This document shows, piece after piece, positions 1 to 7,409 of a stretch of DNA of 26,871 nucleotides. Origin of the DNA: a virus; IMG/VR virus record IMGVR_UViG_3300042558_002099, positions 1 through 26,871 of that record. The stretch is one strand, 5' to 3'. The notes under the pieces were generated by a model. It saw only the letters and a list, made by a program, of their open reading frames with translations. It did not search any database and had not been told where the DNA came from. Within the stretch, counting starts at the first letter, position 1, and every line of letters starts with the position of its first letter. Both the position numbers and the translations under genes were made by a program.

Positions 1-18
1 GGTTTCATCCATTGCGAT

Positions 19-79
19 ATAGAAAAAATCTATGGGAGGACCCGTGCCTTTCTCATGGGTGCGTATAGATAAAATCTAT
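19..79. repeat. Paired ATAGA(A/T)AAAATCTAT inverted repeats flanking a hairpin
   Basis: Two nearly identical 15-mers, ATAGAAAAAATCTAT at 19-33 and ATAGATAAAATCTAT at 65-79, differ at one base, and each is itself an imperfect palindrome. Between them ACCCGTG (40-46) pairs with CATGGGT (54-60) around a 7-nt loop. The layout is symmetrical and could be an operator or an RNA structure, but the function is unknown. The rest of 80-295 is AT-rich and shows no gene I can support. It ends in the leader of the gene at 296, with a TACCTTTA box at 268-275. Confidence 0.45.
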
Positions 80-295
80 TGAAAATTACATCTTTGTTTT
101 CTATCTCTCTTATTGTTTTGCTGTTCATGTTGTGTAGCCCACCTACAATTTTCTTTATAATATCCTTTGTTATTATCTATTCTATCTATTGAATATCCTG
201 TATCGGCTATGCAGTATTACAATAAAAAATATCTCAAAATAAATGCACATTGTATTACATAATGGATTACCTTTACAGTATTAAACAAACACACA

Positions 296-517
296 ATGAC
301 ACAGACAACATTTACTACCGCTCAAATCAATTCAGCAAAAATAATAGCTGATAACAAATGTAATAGCACATCAAATTTAGTAGCCGCAAGCGATTGCGCA
401 AACCTAATGTTTGAAGGTTTTGATACCAATACTGGTGCTAAATTATTTAGACTTTATAAAAGTTTTGATAAGAATTTTATGCCGATAGTAGCAATTAGTT
501 ACTGCTATGTGGATTAA
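296..517 (+). CDS. Small hypothetical protein (73 aa)
   Basis: This is the first complete gene in the window and I do not recognise it. The product is small and soluble-looking, with no membrane segment, rich in Asn, Thr and Ala in its first half, with two Cys residues near positions 22 and 34 and a more hydrophobic C-terminus ending in CYVD. The start is supported by the leader AAACAAACACACA directly before ATG, which recurs before other genes here. Its first codons (ACACAGACAACA) match those of the next gene. A TACCTTTA box about 20 nt upstream of the start (268-275) may be a promoter. It probably belongs to a + strand group with the genes at 621, 1204 and 1710. Confidence 0.6.
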   Translation: MTQTTFTTAQINSAKIIADNKCNSTSNLVAASDCANLMFEGFDTNTGAKLFRLYKSFDKNFMPIVAISYCYVD

Positions 518-591
518 CTTATTTCGGGGTGCAGCATCCGTACAACTGCAAAACTTTTCAAAATAAATTAGGTTATTAATTCAAAGTGTAT

Positions 592-599
592 TACTTTTA
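592..599 (+). promoter_or_regulatory. Possible promoter box TACTTTTA
   Basis: TACTTTTA lies 21 nt before the ATG at 621 and is one base off the Bacteroidota -7 consensus TAnnTTTG. Around it, TTACTTTTACA resembles TTACCTTTACA at 267-277 before the first gene. The -33 region shows only TTAG at the right distance, so this is a weak call that rests mainly on the similarity between the two upstream regions. Confidence 0.35.
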
Positions 600-620
600 C
601 AATCACAAACACACATAGTT

Positions 621-1127
621 ATGAACACACAGACAACAAACACACAGACAATAGAAAACACAATAGTAGCCTTTCACATTGGTAGAGGCGGACAATTTTA
701 CAATGCAGGTCACGTTACCTTTTTGGGCTGCAAAAATATAGGTTACTTTACAAGCGATTTAAATTTGGCATTTGAAAACGCCATGAAAGTATGGAAAGCT
801 ATCGGTAATCGTGAGAACCTGCAAGCTGCATACATTGAGGTAATGGATAGCGATAACGACCTTAATTTGGCTGCAAAATTCAAATCACGTACAGGTCTTG
901 ATTTGGGTGCGTTGGTTTATGTTGCCGATAACGGTGAAATAGTAGGTTTGACTACAGAAGATGAAGCTACTGGTATTGGCAGCATAAACATAGACAATCA
1001 ATATGATACTACTTTCACTTGCTATCTTAAAGATTGTTCCGATGCACAATTACAGCTAATAGCTGACTATAGCGGATACTTACCTTCTGATGTTCTGGAA
1101 TATGCACAAAATACAGTAAACGCATAA
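621..1127 (+). CDS. Hypothetical protein (168 aa)
   Basis: This is an unrecognised soluble protein. It opens with a duplicated Asn-Thr-Gln stretch (MNTQTTNTQT) encoded by a tandem ACACAGACAACAA repeat, followed by a glycine-rich segment (residues about 18-34, HIGRGGQFYNAGHVTF) that looks like the most conserved part. The rest is mixed alpha/beta with an acidic middle and no signal peptide or membrane segment. I have an impression of similar proteins in Bacteroidota mobile elements but cannot name a family. The start is preceded by CACAAACACACATAGTT, the recurring leader type. A stable hairpin at 1144-1183 separates it from the next gene. Confidence 0.65.
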   Translation: MNTQTTNTQTIENTIVAFHIGRGGQFYNAGHVTFLGCKNIGYFTSDLNLAFENAMKVWKAIGNRENLQAAYIEVMDSDNDLNLAAKFKSRTGLDLGALVYVADNGEIVGLTTEDEATGIGSINIDNQYDTTFTCYLKDCSDAQLQLIADYSGYLPSDVLEYAQNTVNA

Positions 1128-1143
1128 TACAATCTTACACTCC

Positions 1144-1183
1144 CCCACCGAGCCGCTCTGTTAATTCAGGCGGCTATTGTGGG
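1144..1183 (+). other. Two-part hairpin in the intergenic leader
   Basis: CCCAC (1144-1148) pairs with GTGGG (1179-1183), and inside it AGCCGC (1151-1156) pairs with GCGGCT (1170-1175). No T-run follows, so it is not a normal intrinsic terminator. It lies between the stop at 1127 and the ATG at 1204 and could protect the transcript 3' end or control translation of the next gene. Confidence 0.5.
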
Positions 1184-1203
1184 CAAAACAAAACACACAT
1201 TTT

Positions 1204-1638
1204 ATGAACACACAATTTAAAGTAGGGCAAAAAGTAAGAGTAATAACAGGGGCAAATGTTGTCGACTCTGATATGTTTAACAACATGGCAGGTGTAATAG
1301 TTGACATATTACTTAACAACACTCCAGATGTTTGCATTTATGTAGACTTTCAAAACGGCTACAAAATTTGGTGCTACACGCAAAATGATAGGGGTATTAC
1401 ATTGAATGTAGAGATACTAGGGTCTGATACATTTAGTGCTACAATAGAGTTTAGAGGTGACATGAGTGTAGGCATACGCCCTTACTATTACACACTGGGA
1501 TTAGACGCAAATCTGATAGAAGTATTTGCAGACGATAAAGCATATAGAGATGAGTTAAGAAATAAAATACAAGCCCTATACACCGAGATAGATAACGAAA
1601 TGAAATGCCATGTAATATTTTCAGACGAAACAATTTAA
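1204..1638 (+). CDS. Hypothetical protein with KOW/SH3-like N-terminus (144 aa)
   Basis: The frame is open from 1177, but the ATG at 1204 is preferred because AAAACAAAACACACATTTT precedes it and its first codons (MNTQF) match the start of the gene at 621. Residues about 5-50 (FKVGQKVRVITGAN, then MAGVIVDIL and VCIYVDFQNG) look like a small SH3/KOW-type beta-barrel: a VGxxVRV strand, a G-V-I turn and a YVDF strand. The C-terminal third is charged and probably helical. Substrate and partner are unknown. It is probably co-transcribed with the genes around it, with a hairpin just upstream. Confidence 0.6.
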   Translation: MNTQFKVGQKVRVITGANVVDSDMFNNMAGVIVDILLNNTPDVCIYVDFQNGYKIWCYTQNDRGITLNVEILGSDTFSATIEFRGDMSVGIRPYYYTLGLDANLIEVFADDKAYRDELRNKIQALYTEIDNEMKCHVIFSDETI

Positions 1639-1642
1639 CCAC

Positions 1643-1708
1643 ATGATACGCAAAATAATAATATTCTTAACGCTGCTGCTACTTGCGGCACTAATCCAAA
1701 ACTACTAA
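1643..1708 (+). CDS. Membrane micropeptide (21 aa)
   Basis: A 21-codon reading frame fits exactly between two genes: its ATG is 4 nt after the stop at 1638, and its TAA is one base before the ATG at 1710 (TAACATG junction, a spacing repeated elsewhere here). The peptide starts MIRK, continues with about 14 hydrophobic residues (IIIFLTLLLLAALI) and ends QNY, which is a single membrane segment with positive residues at the N-terminus. It could be a toxin-like or regulatory membrane peptide. The tight packing and clear amphipathic order support it; its size leaves real doubt. Confidence 0.45.
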   Translation: MIRKIIIFLTLLLLAALIQNY

Positions 1709-1709
1709 C

Positions 1710-2012
1710 ATGCCTAGAACAATCATAAGTAAAGTAAAGGTTTTACAAGTTTACCCCGATGCGGTTTGTAAGGAACTAAACACAAACACATTTTTGATAA
1801 TAATAAATGCTAATTGGCTACCTAAACAACAAAGCGAGGCTAAGGCATGGAATAGGGCTTGGCAGATTATCCGAGCCGAACAACGCAAATCAGACGGTAA
1901 CGCACCAAAAGAGATTACCACAATAAGAATAAAACCCACTGTAAAAGCTAACATAATCAGTAAACATGGTAGCGTTCAAAAGTGGGTTGATAGTATGACC
2001 ACCGCAATATAG
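1710..2012 (+). CDS. Hypothetical protein with KVLxVYPxAxC motif (100 aa)
   Basis: Near the N-terminus is KVKVLQVYPDAVC, followed by an AKAWNRAWQII helix. The protein encoded at 14859-15083 has the same order: KVLSVYPMAYC, a beta-hairpin region, then a PEQAWENLANKI helix. I infer that the two are distant paralogues. The C-terminal part (residues about 70-100, IKANI-like followed by SKHGSVQKWVDSM) is extra relative to the other copy and may be a separate small helical unit. The function is unknown. It is the last gene of the + strand block, directly before the terminator at 2018-2051. Confidence 0.6.
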   Translation: MPRTIISKVKVLQVYPDAVCKELNTNTFLIIINANWLPKQQSEAKAWNRAWQIIRAEQRKSDGNAPKEITTIRIKPTVKANIISKHGSVQKWVDSMTTAI

Positions 2013-2017
2013 CTTTA

Positions 2018-2051
2018 AACCCCCCTAATCTTTCGATTACGGGGGTTTTTT
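2018..2051 (+). terminator. Intrinsic terminator of the left + strand block
   Basis: AACCCCCCTAATC (2018-2030) pairs with GATTACGGGGGTT (2035-2047) around the loop TTTC with one C/C mismatch, and a run of T follows to 2051. It closes the + block and lies between convergent genes. The - orientation has only a short T-run, so it is mainly a + terminator. Confidence 0.85.
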
Positions 2052-2101
2052 AGTTAAATGGTATATAGATATAGGTTTGTAATTATAACGCCTTATTTCG
2101 C

Positions 2102-2413
2102 CTATTTTTCAAAGTGGAAAATTACATCGTTTGTTACATCGGTTACTAAGCCATAATCTAAACACAAAGTAAATTTAGAATTCAGTTCCCTTAGTTTGTC
2201 GTGCTGTACCCGAATATGAAATCTAAACTGTTGAATACTCTTACTCCCCTTACGCCTTTTACACCTCATGCAGCTTGGATATAACTGGTTATTAGTGCTG
2301 TCTAGTTTTAGAATTTGCATACTTAACGCATTACCGCAATATGCACATTTGCACCCATACTTGTTTAGCACGTTTTCTCGGTCTTGTCGGCTTATTCTGA
2401 TTTGTGTTTTCAT
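2102..2413 (-). CDS. HNH-like zinc protein, probably degenerate endonuclease (103 aa)
   Basis: The layout is that of a small phage HNH protein. A first Cys pair CxYCG (C23, C26) is followed after about 20 residues by a second pair CMRC (C48, C51) and the basic helix KRRKGSKSIQQFR that normally ends the beta-beta-alpha-metal fold. The usual catalytic DH/EHH segment between the pairs is missing: the sequence there reads LKLDSTNNQLYPSC, with no histidine. It may therefore bind zinc and DNA without cutting, or use other residues. It starts 3 nt after the stop of the VRR-NUC gene and is the last gene of the replication transcript. Confidence 0.6.
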   Translation of the reverse strand: MKTQIRISRQDRENVLNKYGCKCAYCGNALSMQILKLDSTNNQLYPSCMRCKRRKGSKSIQQFRFHIRVQHDKLRELNSKFTLCLDYGLVTDVTNDVIFHFEK

Positions 2414-2416
2414 GCC

Positions 2417-2797
2417 CTAATTGTTGAGTATTGTTTCAATTACATTTATCCAATCACTTGCCGTTCTGCAAACATGCACGTAATGCCCATTATTAGCCCA
2501 AATAAGGTGTAGTTCTTTCTGTTCCCTACTAAGTACACCATTCGCCCCATTTTTCAGCTCTATTGCCGTTAATTTACCACCGTACACACAAAGCATATCA
2601 GGTACACCTGATGTAAGCCCTGTCGCTTTCATTTTCATTACCTCAATTTTGTTCCTGTACCCACCATTCGGCACACTGAATAATGTACCTCTTATTTCGG
2701 GATAGGTATTATGCGCCCACTGGTAACATGCGGCTTGTAGTTTATCTTCTGATGCCCACCCTATTGCATCTTGTTCGAGTAGTTGTTGTTTTGTCAT
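2417..2797 (-). CDS. VRR-NUC domain nuclease (126 aa)
   Basis: A single-domain PD-(D/E)XK nuclease of the VRR-NUC family. The family signature is visible in order: SEDKLQ with E17, SVPNGGYRNK (residues 41-50), KATGLTSGVPD with catalytic D67, AIELK with E80 and K82, then REQKEL with Q93 and a final GHYVHVC strand. The length fits stand-alone phage members. VRR-NUC proteins cut structured DNA such as Holliday junctions or flaps and are found in phage replication modules, so a role in resolving replication or recombination intermediates before packaging is likely. It lies downstream of the iteron-like region, next to the HNH-like gene. Confidence 0.9.
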   Translation of the reverse strand: MTKQQLLEQDAIGWASEDKLQAACYQWAHNTYPEIRGTLFSVPNGGYRNKIEVMKMKATGLTSGVPDMLCVYGGKLTAIELKNGANGVLSREQKELHLIWANNGHYVHVCRTASDWINVIETILNN

Positions 2798-2853
2798 TGC
2801 TCTAAGTGTAAAAGTTATTTTAGCTTTAATTGTGTTTTGTTATTTAAATGTTG

Positions 2854-3175
2854 GGTAACAAACTTTGACCAACTTTGTTACCTTTTTTTTGCAACTTTGT
2901 TACCGCTAACTCATTGATAATCAGTGCTTTTTTCGCCCAAAACGTCGGGTAACAAACTTTTACCCATTTTTCATAGCATTCTATAATAATAAAAAAAGTT
3001 GCAGCCCTTTTATTTTTTGCTTTTACTACTCTCTTCTTTTTTTTTCTCTATACACGTAATTAAGTAAAAAAGTCTGTAACTCTGTTACCTTTTGTATAAG
3101 TCATTGATAATCAAAGGCTTATCGGTAACAAACTTGGTAACAAACTTTGAAAAGGTAACAAGGAAGTTTGTTACC
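2854..3175. repeat. Nine-copy GGTAACAAA iteron-like cluster, candidate origin
   Basis: The 384-bp gap 2798-3181 has no gene but holds nine copies of GGTAACAAA or its complement. + copies are at 2854, 2948, 3124, 3136 and 3154 (last base G); - copies (TTTGTTACC) start at 2874, 2896, 3081 (one mismatch) and 3167. Several extend to GGTAACAAACTTTG. The 2854/2874 and 3154/3167 pairs form inverted repeats. A second motif, TCATTGATAATCA, occurs twice in direct orientation at 2911-2923 and 3101-3113. The segment between is AT-rich with long T and A runs. Repeats plus an AT-rich stretch directly behind the PrimPol-helicase gene fit an iteron origin; an operator array or decayed coding sequence is the alternative. 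Confidence 0.7.
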
Positions 3176-3181
3176 TTTTGC

Positions 3182-5689
3182 TTAAAATGGCACTTCCGCT
3201 GCTAAATTGCTATTTTTTTCGGGACTATCAAATAACTTATATCTATCAACTATACCATTTTCTTTGATTAGCACTTGTTTTTCAAAGTGTATTTCATGTT
3301 TTTGACAATAGCTTTCTAGTGCTGAATTAAGCCGTATAGATGATAACTTATACAATTTATTACCCCCATTATCAGAATAAAAGGTATCGTAGGTGTTATT
3401 GAACGCTTTAACTTGCACTTTTTTTATAAGTTTCCATTCTGTAATATTTTCCTCTATGAACTGTAAAGTTAATAATCCGTACTCTTGTTCAAATTGTTTT
3501 TGCCACCCACCTTCCGTTAATTGTGGGGCTGTAAGCCTCATGACCTTGAGCCACTGCTGAATAGATGCAAGGATAATGTTGTCGTAGGCTTGCCAATCTT
3601 CGGTAGTCCAGTCGGTAGGAAACATCTTGCCAAAGTGGGTATTTACGCCACCTGCTTTTGTAAAAAAGTCAGTAAATTCAATCGGTATAATTCTACGCCT
3701 TAAACCACCGTCTGACACCTCATAACTGTAATTTGTGCTGACTAATAGCTTAGGCATATCTCCCACATCAACGGTACTAATATTTTTGAATAACTTTTTG
3801 TTGATACCGTTACCGCTTGACAGTTCTTTAAGAAATAGGAAATCAAACTTTTTCGGCACATCTGATATTGATAGTACTTTTTCGTAGTCCCATGACTGCA
3901 AAAAATCCTTATCTAATACTACTTGACTTCCTGGCAGGTTCTTAACACTTGTAGCGTATTTAAGCATATTGCTAAATATGTTTTTACCGCTACCGCCCCC
4001 TGACTTTGGGTCGGGACATTGCTCAACTAATACTACTATATATGCGTCTGATTCGTCTTTAAATTCGTGGCATAGATAGCCAATACATTGCAATACGTGC
4101 GGTGTAACACTAACTGATAGGTCAAGATATTTGTAATAAAGTGAATTTTTATGGGTGTTATCTGTTGTTACTGTTAGGTCACGTAGTTGTATTTTGTTTT
4201 CCCATATTAATTTGTTAGCTGGTAGATTGCTGTAGGGTAGCACTTCAACTCCATCTTTATCAATAGTAGCATAGCAGTTGTTATAGAACTTATATGATAG
4301 GTGTTTAGTGGGGGTCAGTATGACTGATGTATCTAATATGGGTAGGCTGGCAATAATATGTTTGCCTGACTTTTGGATAAATTCATCTAACGCATTAAAA
4401 ACTGTTTCATACTCTTCGGCATCTTCGATATGTATGTATGATTTTAATTCATCAAAGTATGTACGTGCATCGGTACGACATATTTTGTACCCTTGTATTT
4501 TGGTTACATCTTCTTTATGTAAGCGATAGCCTAAGCCATGCGATACGGTGTACAATTTTTCTCGGCTGATGTATGTGCCGCCCTTGTCATTTATCGCCCA
4601 AAATATGCCATGTGGGTGCGTTTCTGTAGCCTTTTGTAGTATGTCCTGTACAAACTGCTTTGCCTCATCTGATATGTTAGCAGGTGTAGGGGTATTATAG
4701 GCTGTAGCGGTCTTAATTATCCGTTGTTCATGTTCATGTTTAATTTTACCATATCCACTATCTACTAAGTGACGGTATAGTTTTTTGTAGTCACCACCGA
4801 ATTGTAAAGTACATAGTACTGCTGCTGGTGTTAACCATTTGCCCGCCTCAAATTCGGTACTGGTGGTAAAAAAATAATATAATCGGTAATCTTTGCGAAA
4901 TGTTACAGATACGCCCCCTTCATTTCTGTTAGGTCGTGTCCACCTGCGGTACATATCATGGTCATTAAATATCTTATAACCATTAGCTGTTAATATGTCC
5001 TCTGCTGCTATGCTACCGTTAAAATGGTCGAATGGGTTTTCATCGTAGTAGTCAGTCTGTTTTTTAGTGGGCTTGTAGCTTACTTCTGCCTTTATGCGTT
5101 GGTTGTAGCTGATGCAAAGATTAATCAAGCTATCACGCTCTGATTGTGTGATTAGTGGTATGTTAGCACCCTGATGTATGGAATAGCCCATTGATGGCGG
5201 TGCGAGTGCGTAACCACCTTCTCCCCTTGTTTCAATACCACATTCTTTAACATCTGCTTTCCATGCCAATTTTTTATTCCCTTGCGCTTTACCGTCTGCA
5301 ATTCTGTATAGTATGTGATAGCCCCCTGACGGTGTTTTGTGTATGCGCAGCCTGTACCATAGTTCGGGGTATATTTGGCGTATATCGCTAAAAAGTCTAC
5401 CATCTATACCGTTCCAGTGCTTACAGTCTATGTCTATTATCTCTAAGTTACCAGATACTGCACCGCATACCATAGCAATAGCTGTAGTATTATGCTTATC
5501 CATCTCGTACCATAACGCCTCTTTGCTAATTATATTAGATTGGTATTGTTTCCAACCTGAATAGGCAACTTTAGCAGGTATGATAGTTCCATCTTGTTTT
5601 GTTTCTGCTTTGTCACGTACTGGTACAATGGATATACCAGCAGATAATAATTCCTGTACTTGCCCGAATACGGCAGATAGTTCTTGCAT
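3182..5689 (-). CDS. PrimPol-D5 type primase-helicase (835 aa)
   Basis: A multidomain replication protein. Residues about 10-200 are a bifunctional primase-polymerase (PrimPol/AEP) domain: catalytic DID at 86-88, SGGYH at 121-125 and ETRGEGGY at 153-160. Residues about 220-310 are a linker region. The C-terminal half is an SF3/D5-like helicase: Walker A GGGSGKN (564-570), VLSISDVPK as the Walker B region (605-613), sensor STNY (651-654) and arginine finger GGLRRR (661-666). A probable winged-helix tail (about 740-820) follows. It should unwind DNA and make primers at the phage origin, and may also extend them since no DNA polymerase is visible here. A structured segment precedes it and the iteron-like cluster follows its stop. 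Confidence 0.92.
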   Translation of the reverse strand: MQELSAVFGQVQELLSAGISIVPVRDKAETKQDGTIIPAKVAYSGWKQYQSNIISKEALWYEMDKHNTTAIAMVCGAVSGNLEIIDIDCKHWNGIDGRLFSDIRQIYPELWYRLRIHKTPSGGYHILYRIADGKAQGNKKLAWKADVKECGIETRGEGGYALAPPSMGYSIHQGANIPLITQSERDSLINLCISYNQRIKAEVSYKPTKKQTDYYDENPFDHFNGSIAAEDILTANGYKIFNDHDMYRRWTRPNRNEGGVSVTFRKDYRLYYFFTTSTEFEAGKWLTPAAVLCTLQFGGDYKKLYRHLVDSGYGKIKHEHEQRIIKTATAYNTPTPANISDEAKQFVQDILQKATETHPHGIFWAINDKGGTYISREKLYTVSHGLGYRLHKEDVTKIQGYKICRTDARTYFDELKSYIHIEDAEEYETVFNALDEFIQKSGKHIIASLPILDTSVILTPTKHLSYKFYNNCYATIDKDGVEVLPYSNLPANKLIWENKIQLRDLTVTTDNTHKNSLYYKYLDLSVSVTPHVLQCIGYLCHEFKDESDAYIVVLVEQCPDPKSGGGSGKNIFSNMLKYATSVKNLPGSQVVLDKDFLQSWDYEKVLSISDVPKKFDFLFLKELSSGNGINKKLFKNISTVDVGDMPKLLVSTNYSYEVSDGGLRRRIIPIEFTDFFTKAGGVNTHFGKMFPTDWTTEDWQAYDNIILASIQQWLKVMRLTAPQLTEGGWQKQFEQEYGLLTLQFIEENITEWKLIKKVQVKAFNNTYDTFYSDNGGNKLYKLSSIRLNSALESYCQKHEIHFEKQVLIKENGIVDRYKLFDSPEKNSNLAAEVPF

Positions 5690-5732
5690 TGTGTAAAAAT
5701 ATTAGTAATTTAGTTAGGAAATATAACCTCTC

Positions 5733-5851
5733 CCTTGTAGTGGGTACGGTGCGAGTATGTTAAAAAAATTAACCTTTAATGGGTTCAGCTCGGCAAAGCA
5801 TCCCCCACTAAAGGTTAGTTATAATATCTTTGTCACTAGTTGCCGCTAGTG
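5733..5851 (-). promoter_or_regulatory. Structured intergenic RNA upstream of primase-helicase (terminator/switch-like)
   Basis: The 172-bp gap between the SF2 helicase stop and the primase start holds several paired elements, described in transcript (-) order. First comes a perfect 6-bp hairpin CACTAG-CGGCAA-CTAGTG (5851-5834). Next is a 13-bp stem, AACCTTTAGTGGG (5816-5804) with CCCATTAAAGGTT (5783-5771), closed by one G.U pair, with a 20-nt loop and followed by AA and seven T (5768-5762): a good intrinsic terminator. Last, CCCACTACAAGG (5744-5733) can pair with the same upstream arm CCTTTAGTGGG with one bulge. Two exclusive partners for one arm suggest control, although the second partner lies after the T-run. 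It could also be a replication signal. Confidence 0.6.
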
Positions 5852-5861
5852 GTCTGCAAAG

Positions 5862-7370
5862 TTAAACTATTTTGTCGAAAAAATCAATTCTTTCTCCGTA
5901 ACTTGGTGCGTTGAAATCTGCCCAACTTTCTTTATATCCCATAGCTTTAGCGTACTCATAGATATATGTAGGGGTAGTAAGTGTTAAGGCTTTCGCTACC
6001 CTTGCAGCATACGGTTTCTTATCTTTAATTTTTGCATAGTTAGCAAGTTCAATCGGGGTTAGTTGTGATAGGCGTTTACCTTTAATCTCTTTAAGTTGTG
6101 CGTTTTGCTGCTCCAACATAACAATATGCACCTGCTCAATCTCGTTGGGCTGCTTTGTTTTCACAAACACATGCCCACAATTACTACATTCTTGTGCTAA
6201 TATTGGCAATAGGTATTTACATTTCGGACATTCTTTTATCGGTGCTACCCCTTCACGTTTTTTTGGTATGGTGTTCCAAACTACATTCCAGTCTACTGGC
6301 TCACCGTTTATACATGGGTAATCCCATCTGCCATGTCGCTTACCGTTACCCCCGTAATCAAGTACAGTCCACATTGCTTTACCTGTGTCGGGGCTTGTAC
6401 GGCTTGCCCTGCCACACATCTGCAAGTATAATGGTAGGCTTGTAGTTGCTCTGTATAGTAGTATTAAGTCAACTGGCGGAAAGTCAAAGCCCTTATTCAT
6501 TGATGCAATGCTGATACAAATATTTACACCGCTATGTAGGTTTGTAAATTGTGCTAATTCGTATGCCTGTACTGATTCACTACGTATTTCGTATTTGCTA
6601 TGTTGTGTACAAACTTTATAGCCTTGTTGGGTCAGGTACGAATGTAATGACTCTGCCGATTTGATTGATGCGCAAAATATCATACATTTAGTGTACCTGT
6701 ATTGGCGTAGGTGCTGTAGTACAAACTGGTGTGAATTAACGGTGTCAAAAATACGTTCTTGGCTTTCCTCTGTAAACTCCCCTGCTTTGATTTGCAGACT
6801 ATTTAAATTTGCTGCTGTTACCTGTGCATGTTGATACTTTATAAGGTAGTTGTTAGCTACTAACCATTCAGGCTGTTTGCCTACTACTATTGAATTGTAT
6901 AGCGTTGGTAGGTGTTTTGCCCACTTCATAGCTGGGGTAGCTGTAAGCCCTATCAGTAGTGCATGTGGTAGCTGTAGTAGTAGTTTTGTAGCTGTGCCTA
7001 CGTGCGCTTCATCATTGATAATTAATAGGCTGTTACCCATAGTAGCGAACTGTTTAATCAGTTCTGCCCTACGTGCTAATGTTTGTGCCATTGCAAGATA
7101 TAAGCGATTAGGTGCTAAGTAGCTAAGTTTTGCAGTGCTGTTGATGTTGGTTGTGTCTGTTATTTCAGCATCTAACTGCTTGTATATCTTATCACTTTCC
7201 GTTATAAATAGCACTGTTTTACCCTTGCTTAATGCTCTGTTGGTAATGGATATGGCTATCTTAGTTTTACCTCCACCTGTAGCAATGCAGTTAATTATAC
7301 GCTTGTAATTGTGTACCGCATGTGCTACTTCAAGTACATTTTCTAATTGATAATCTCTTAGTGTGAACAT
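5862..7370 (-). CDS. SF2 DNA helicase with C-terminal zinc ribbon (502 aa)
   Basis: A superfamily 2 helicase of the DEAD/DEAH type (ResIII plus Helicase_C). Motifs in order: Q-like LRDYQ at residues 4-8, Walker A TGGGKT (31-36), Walker B DEAH (120-123), motif III TATP (143-146), a second RecA-like domain with FDFPPVDLILLYR (about 295-307) and motif VI QMCGRASR (317-324). A zinc ribbon follows, CPKC (381-384) and CSNC (395-398). The C-terminal tail is helical and basic. Such phage proteins unwind or remodel DNA in replication or recombination. The leader CTAAACACACACAACT precedes the ATG. It lies between the SSB-like gene and the primase-helicase. Confidence 0.9.
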   Translation of the reverse strand: MFTLRDYQLENVLEVAHAVHNYKRIINCIATGGGKTKIAISITNRALSKGKTVLFITESDKIYKQLDAEITDTTNINSTAKLSYLAPNRLYLAMAQTLARRAELIKQFATMGNSLLIINDEAHVGTATKLLLQLPHALLIGLTATPAMKWAKHLPTLYNSIVVGKQPEWLVANNYLIKYQHAQVTAANLNSLQIKAGEFTEESQERIFDTVNSHQFVLQHLRQYRYTKCMIFCASIKSAESLHSYLTQQGYKVCTQHSKYEIRSESVQAYELAQFTNLHSGVNICISIASMNKGFDFPPVDLILLYRATTSLPLYLQMCGRASRTSPDTGKAMWTVLDYGGNGKRHGRWDYPCINGEPVDWNVVWNTIPKKREGVAPIKECPKCKYLLPILAQECSNCGHVFVKTKQPNEIEQVHIVMLEQQNAQLKEIKGKRLSQLTPIELANYAKIKDKKPYAARVAKALTLTTPTYIYEYAKAMGYKESWADFNAPSYGERIDFFDKIV

Positions 7371-7409
7371 AGTTGTGTGTGTTTAGATAATGATAGGGTT
7401 TATAGGGTG

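Noticed and set aside
1-72. Open frames at the left edge on both strands (a + frame ending at the TAA near 70-72 and a - frame running off the edge)
   Set aside because: Both are short, neither has a recognisable domain or start, and the same bases form the repeat-hairpin element. One of them could be the end of a gene outside the window, but the sequence does not decide which.
30-128. 32-codon - strand frame in the left gene-free region
   Set aside because: No leader, no promoter and no coding pattern; it crosses the repeat-hairpin element.
2854-3175. CRISPR array
   Set aside because: The repeats are only 9-14 bp, occur in both orientations and have irregular spacing, so there are no repeat-spacer units.
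5152-5403. 83-codon - strand frame inside the primase-helicase
   Set aside because: It is an alternative frame within the conserved PrimPol domain and has no supporting start signal.
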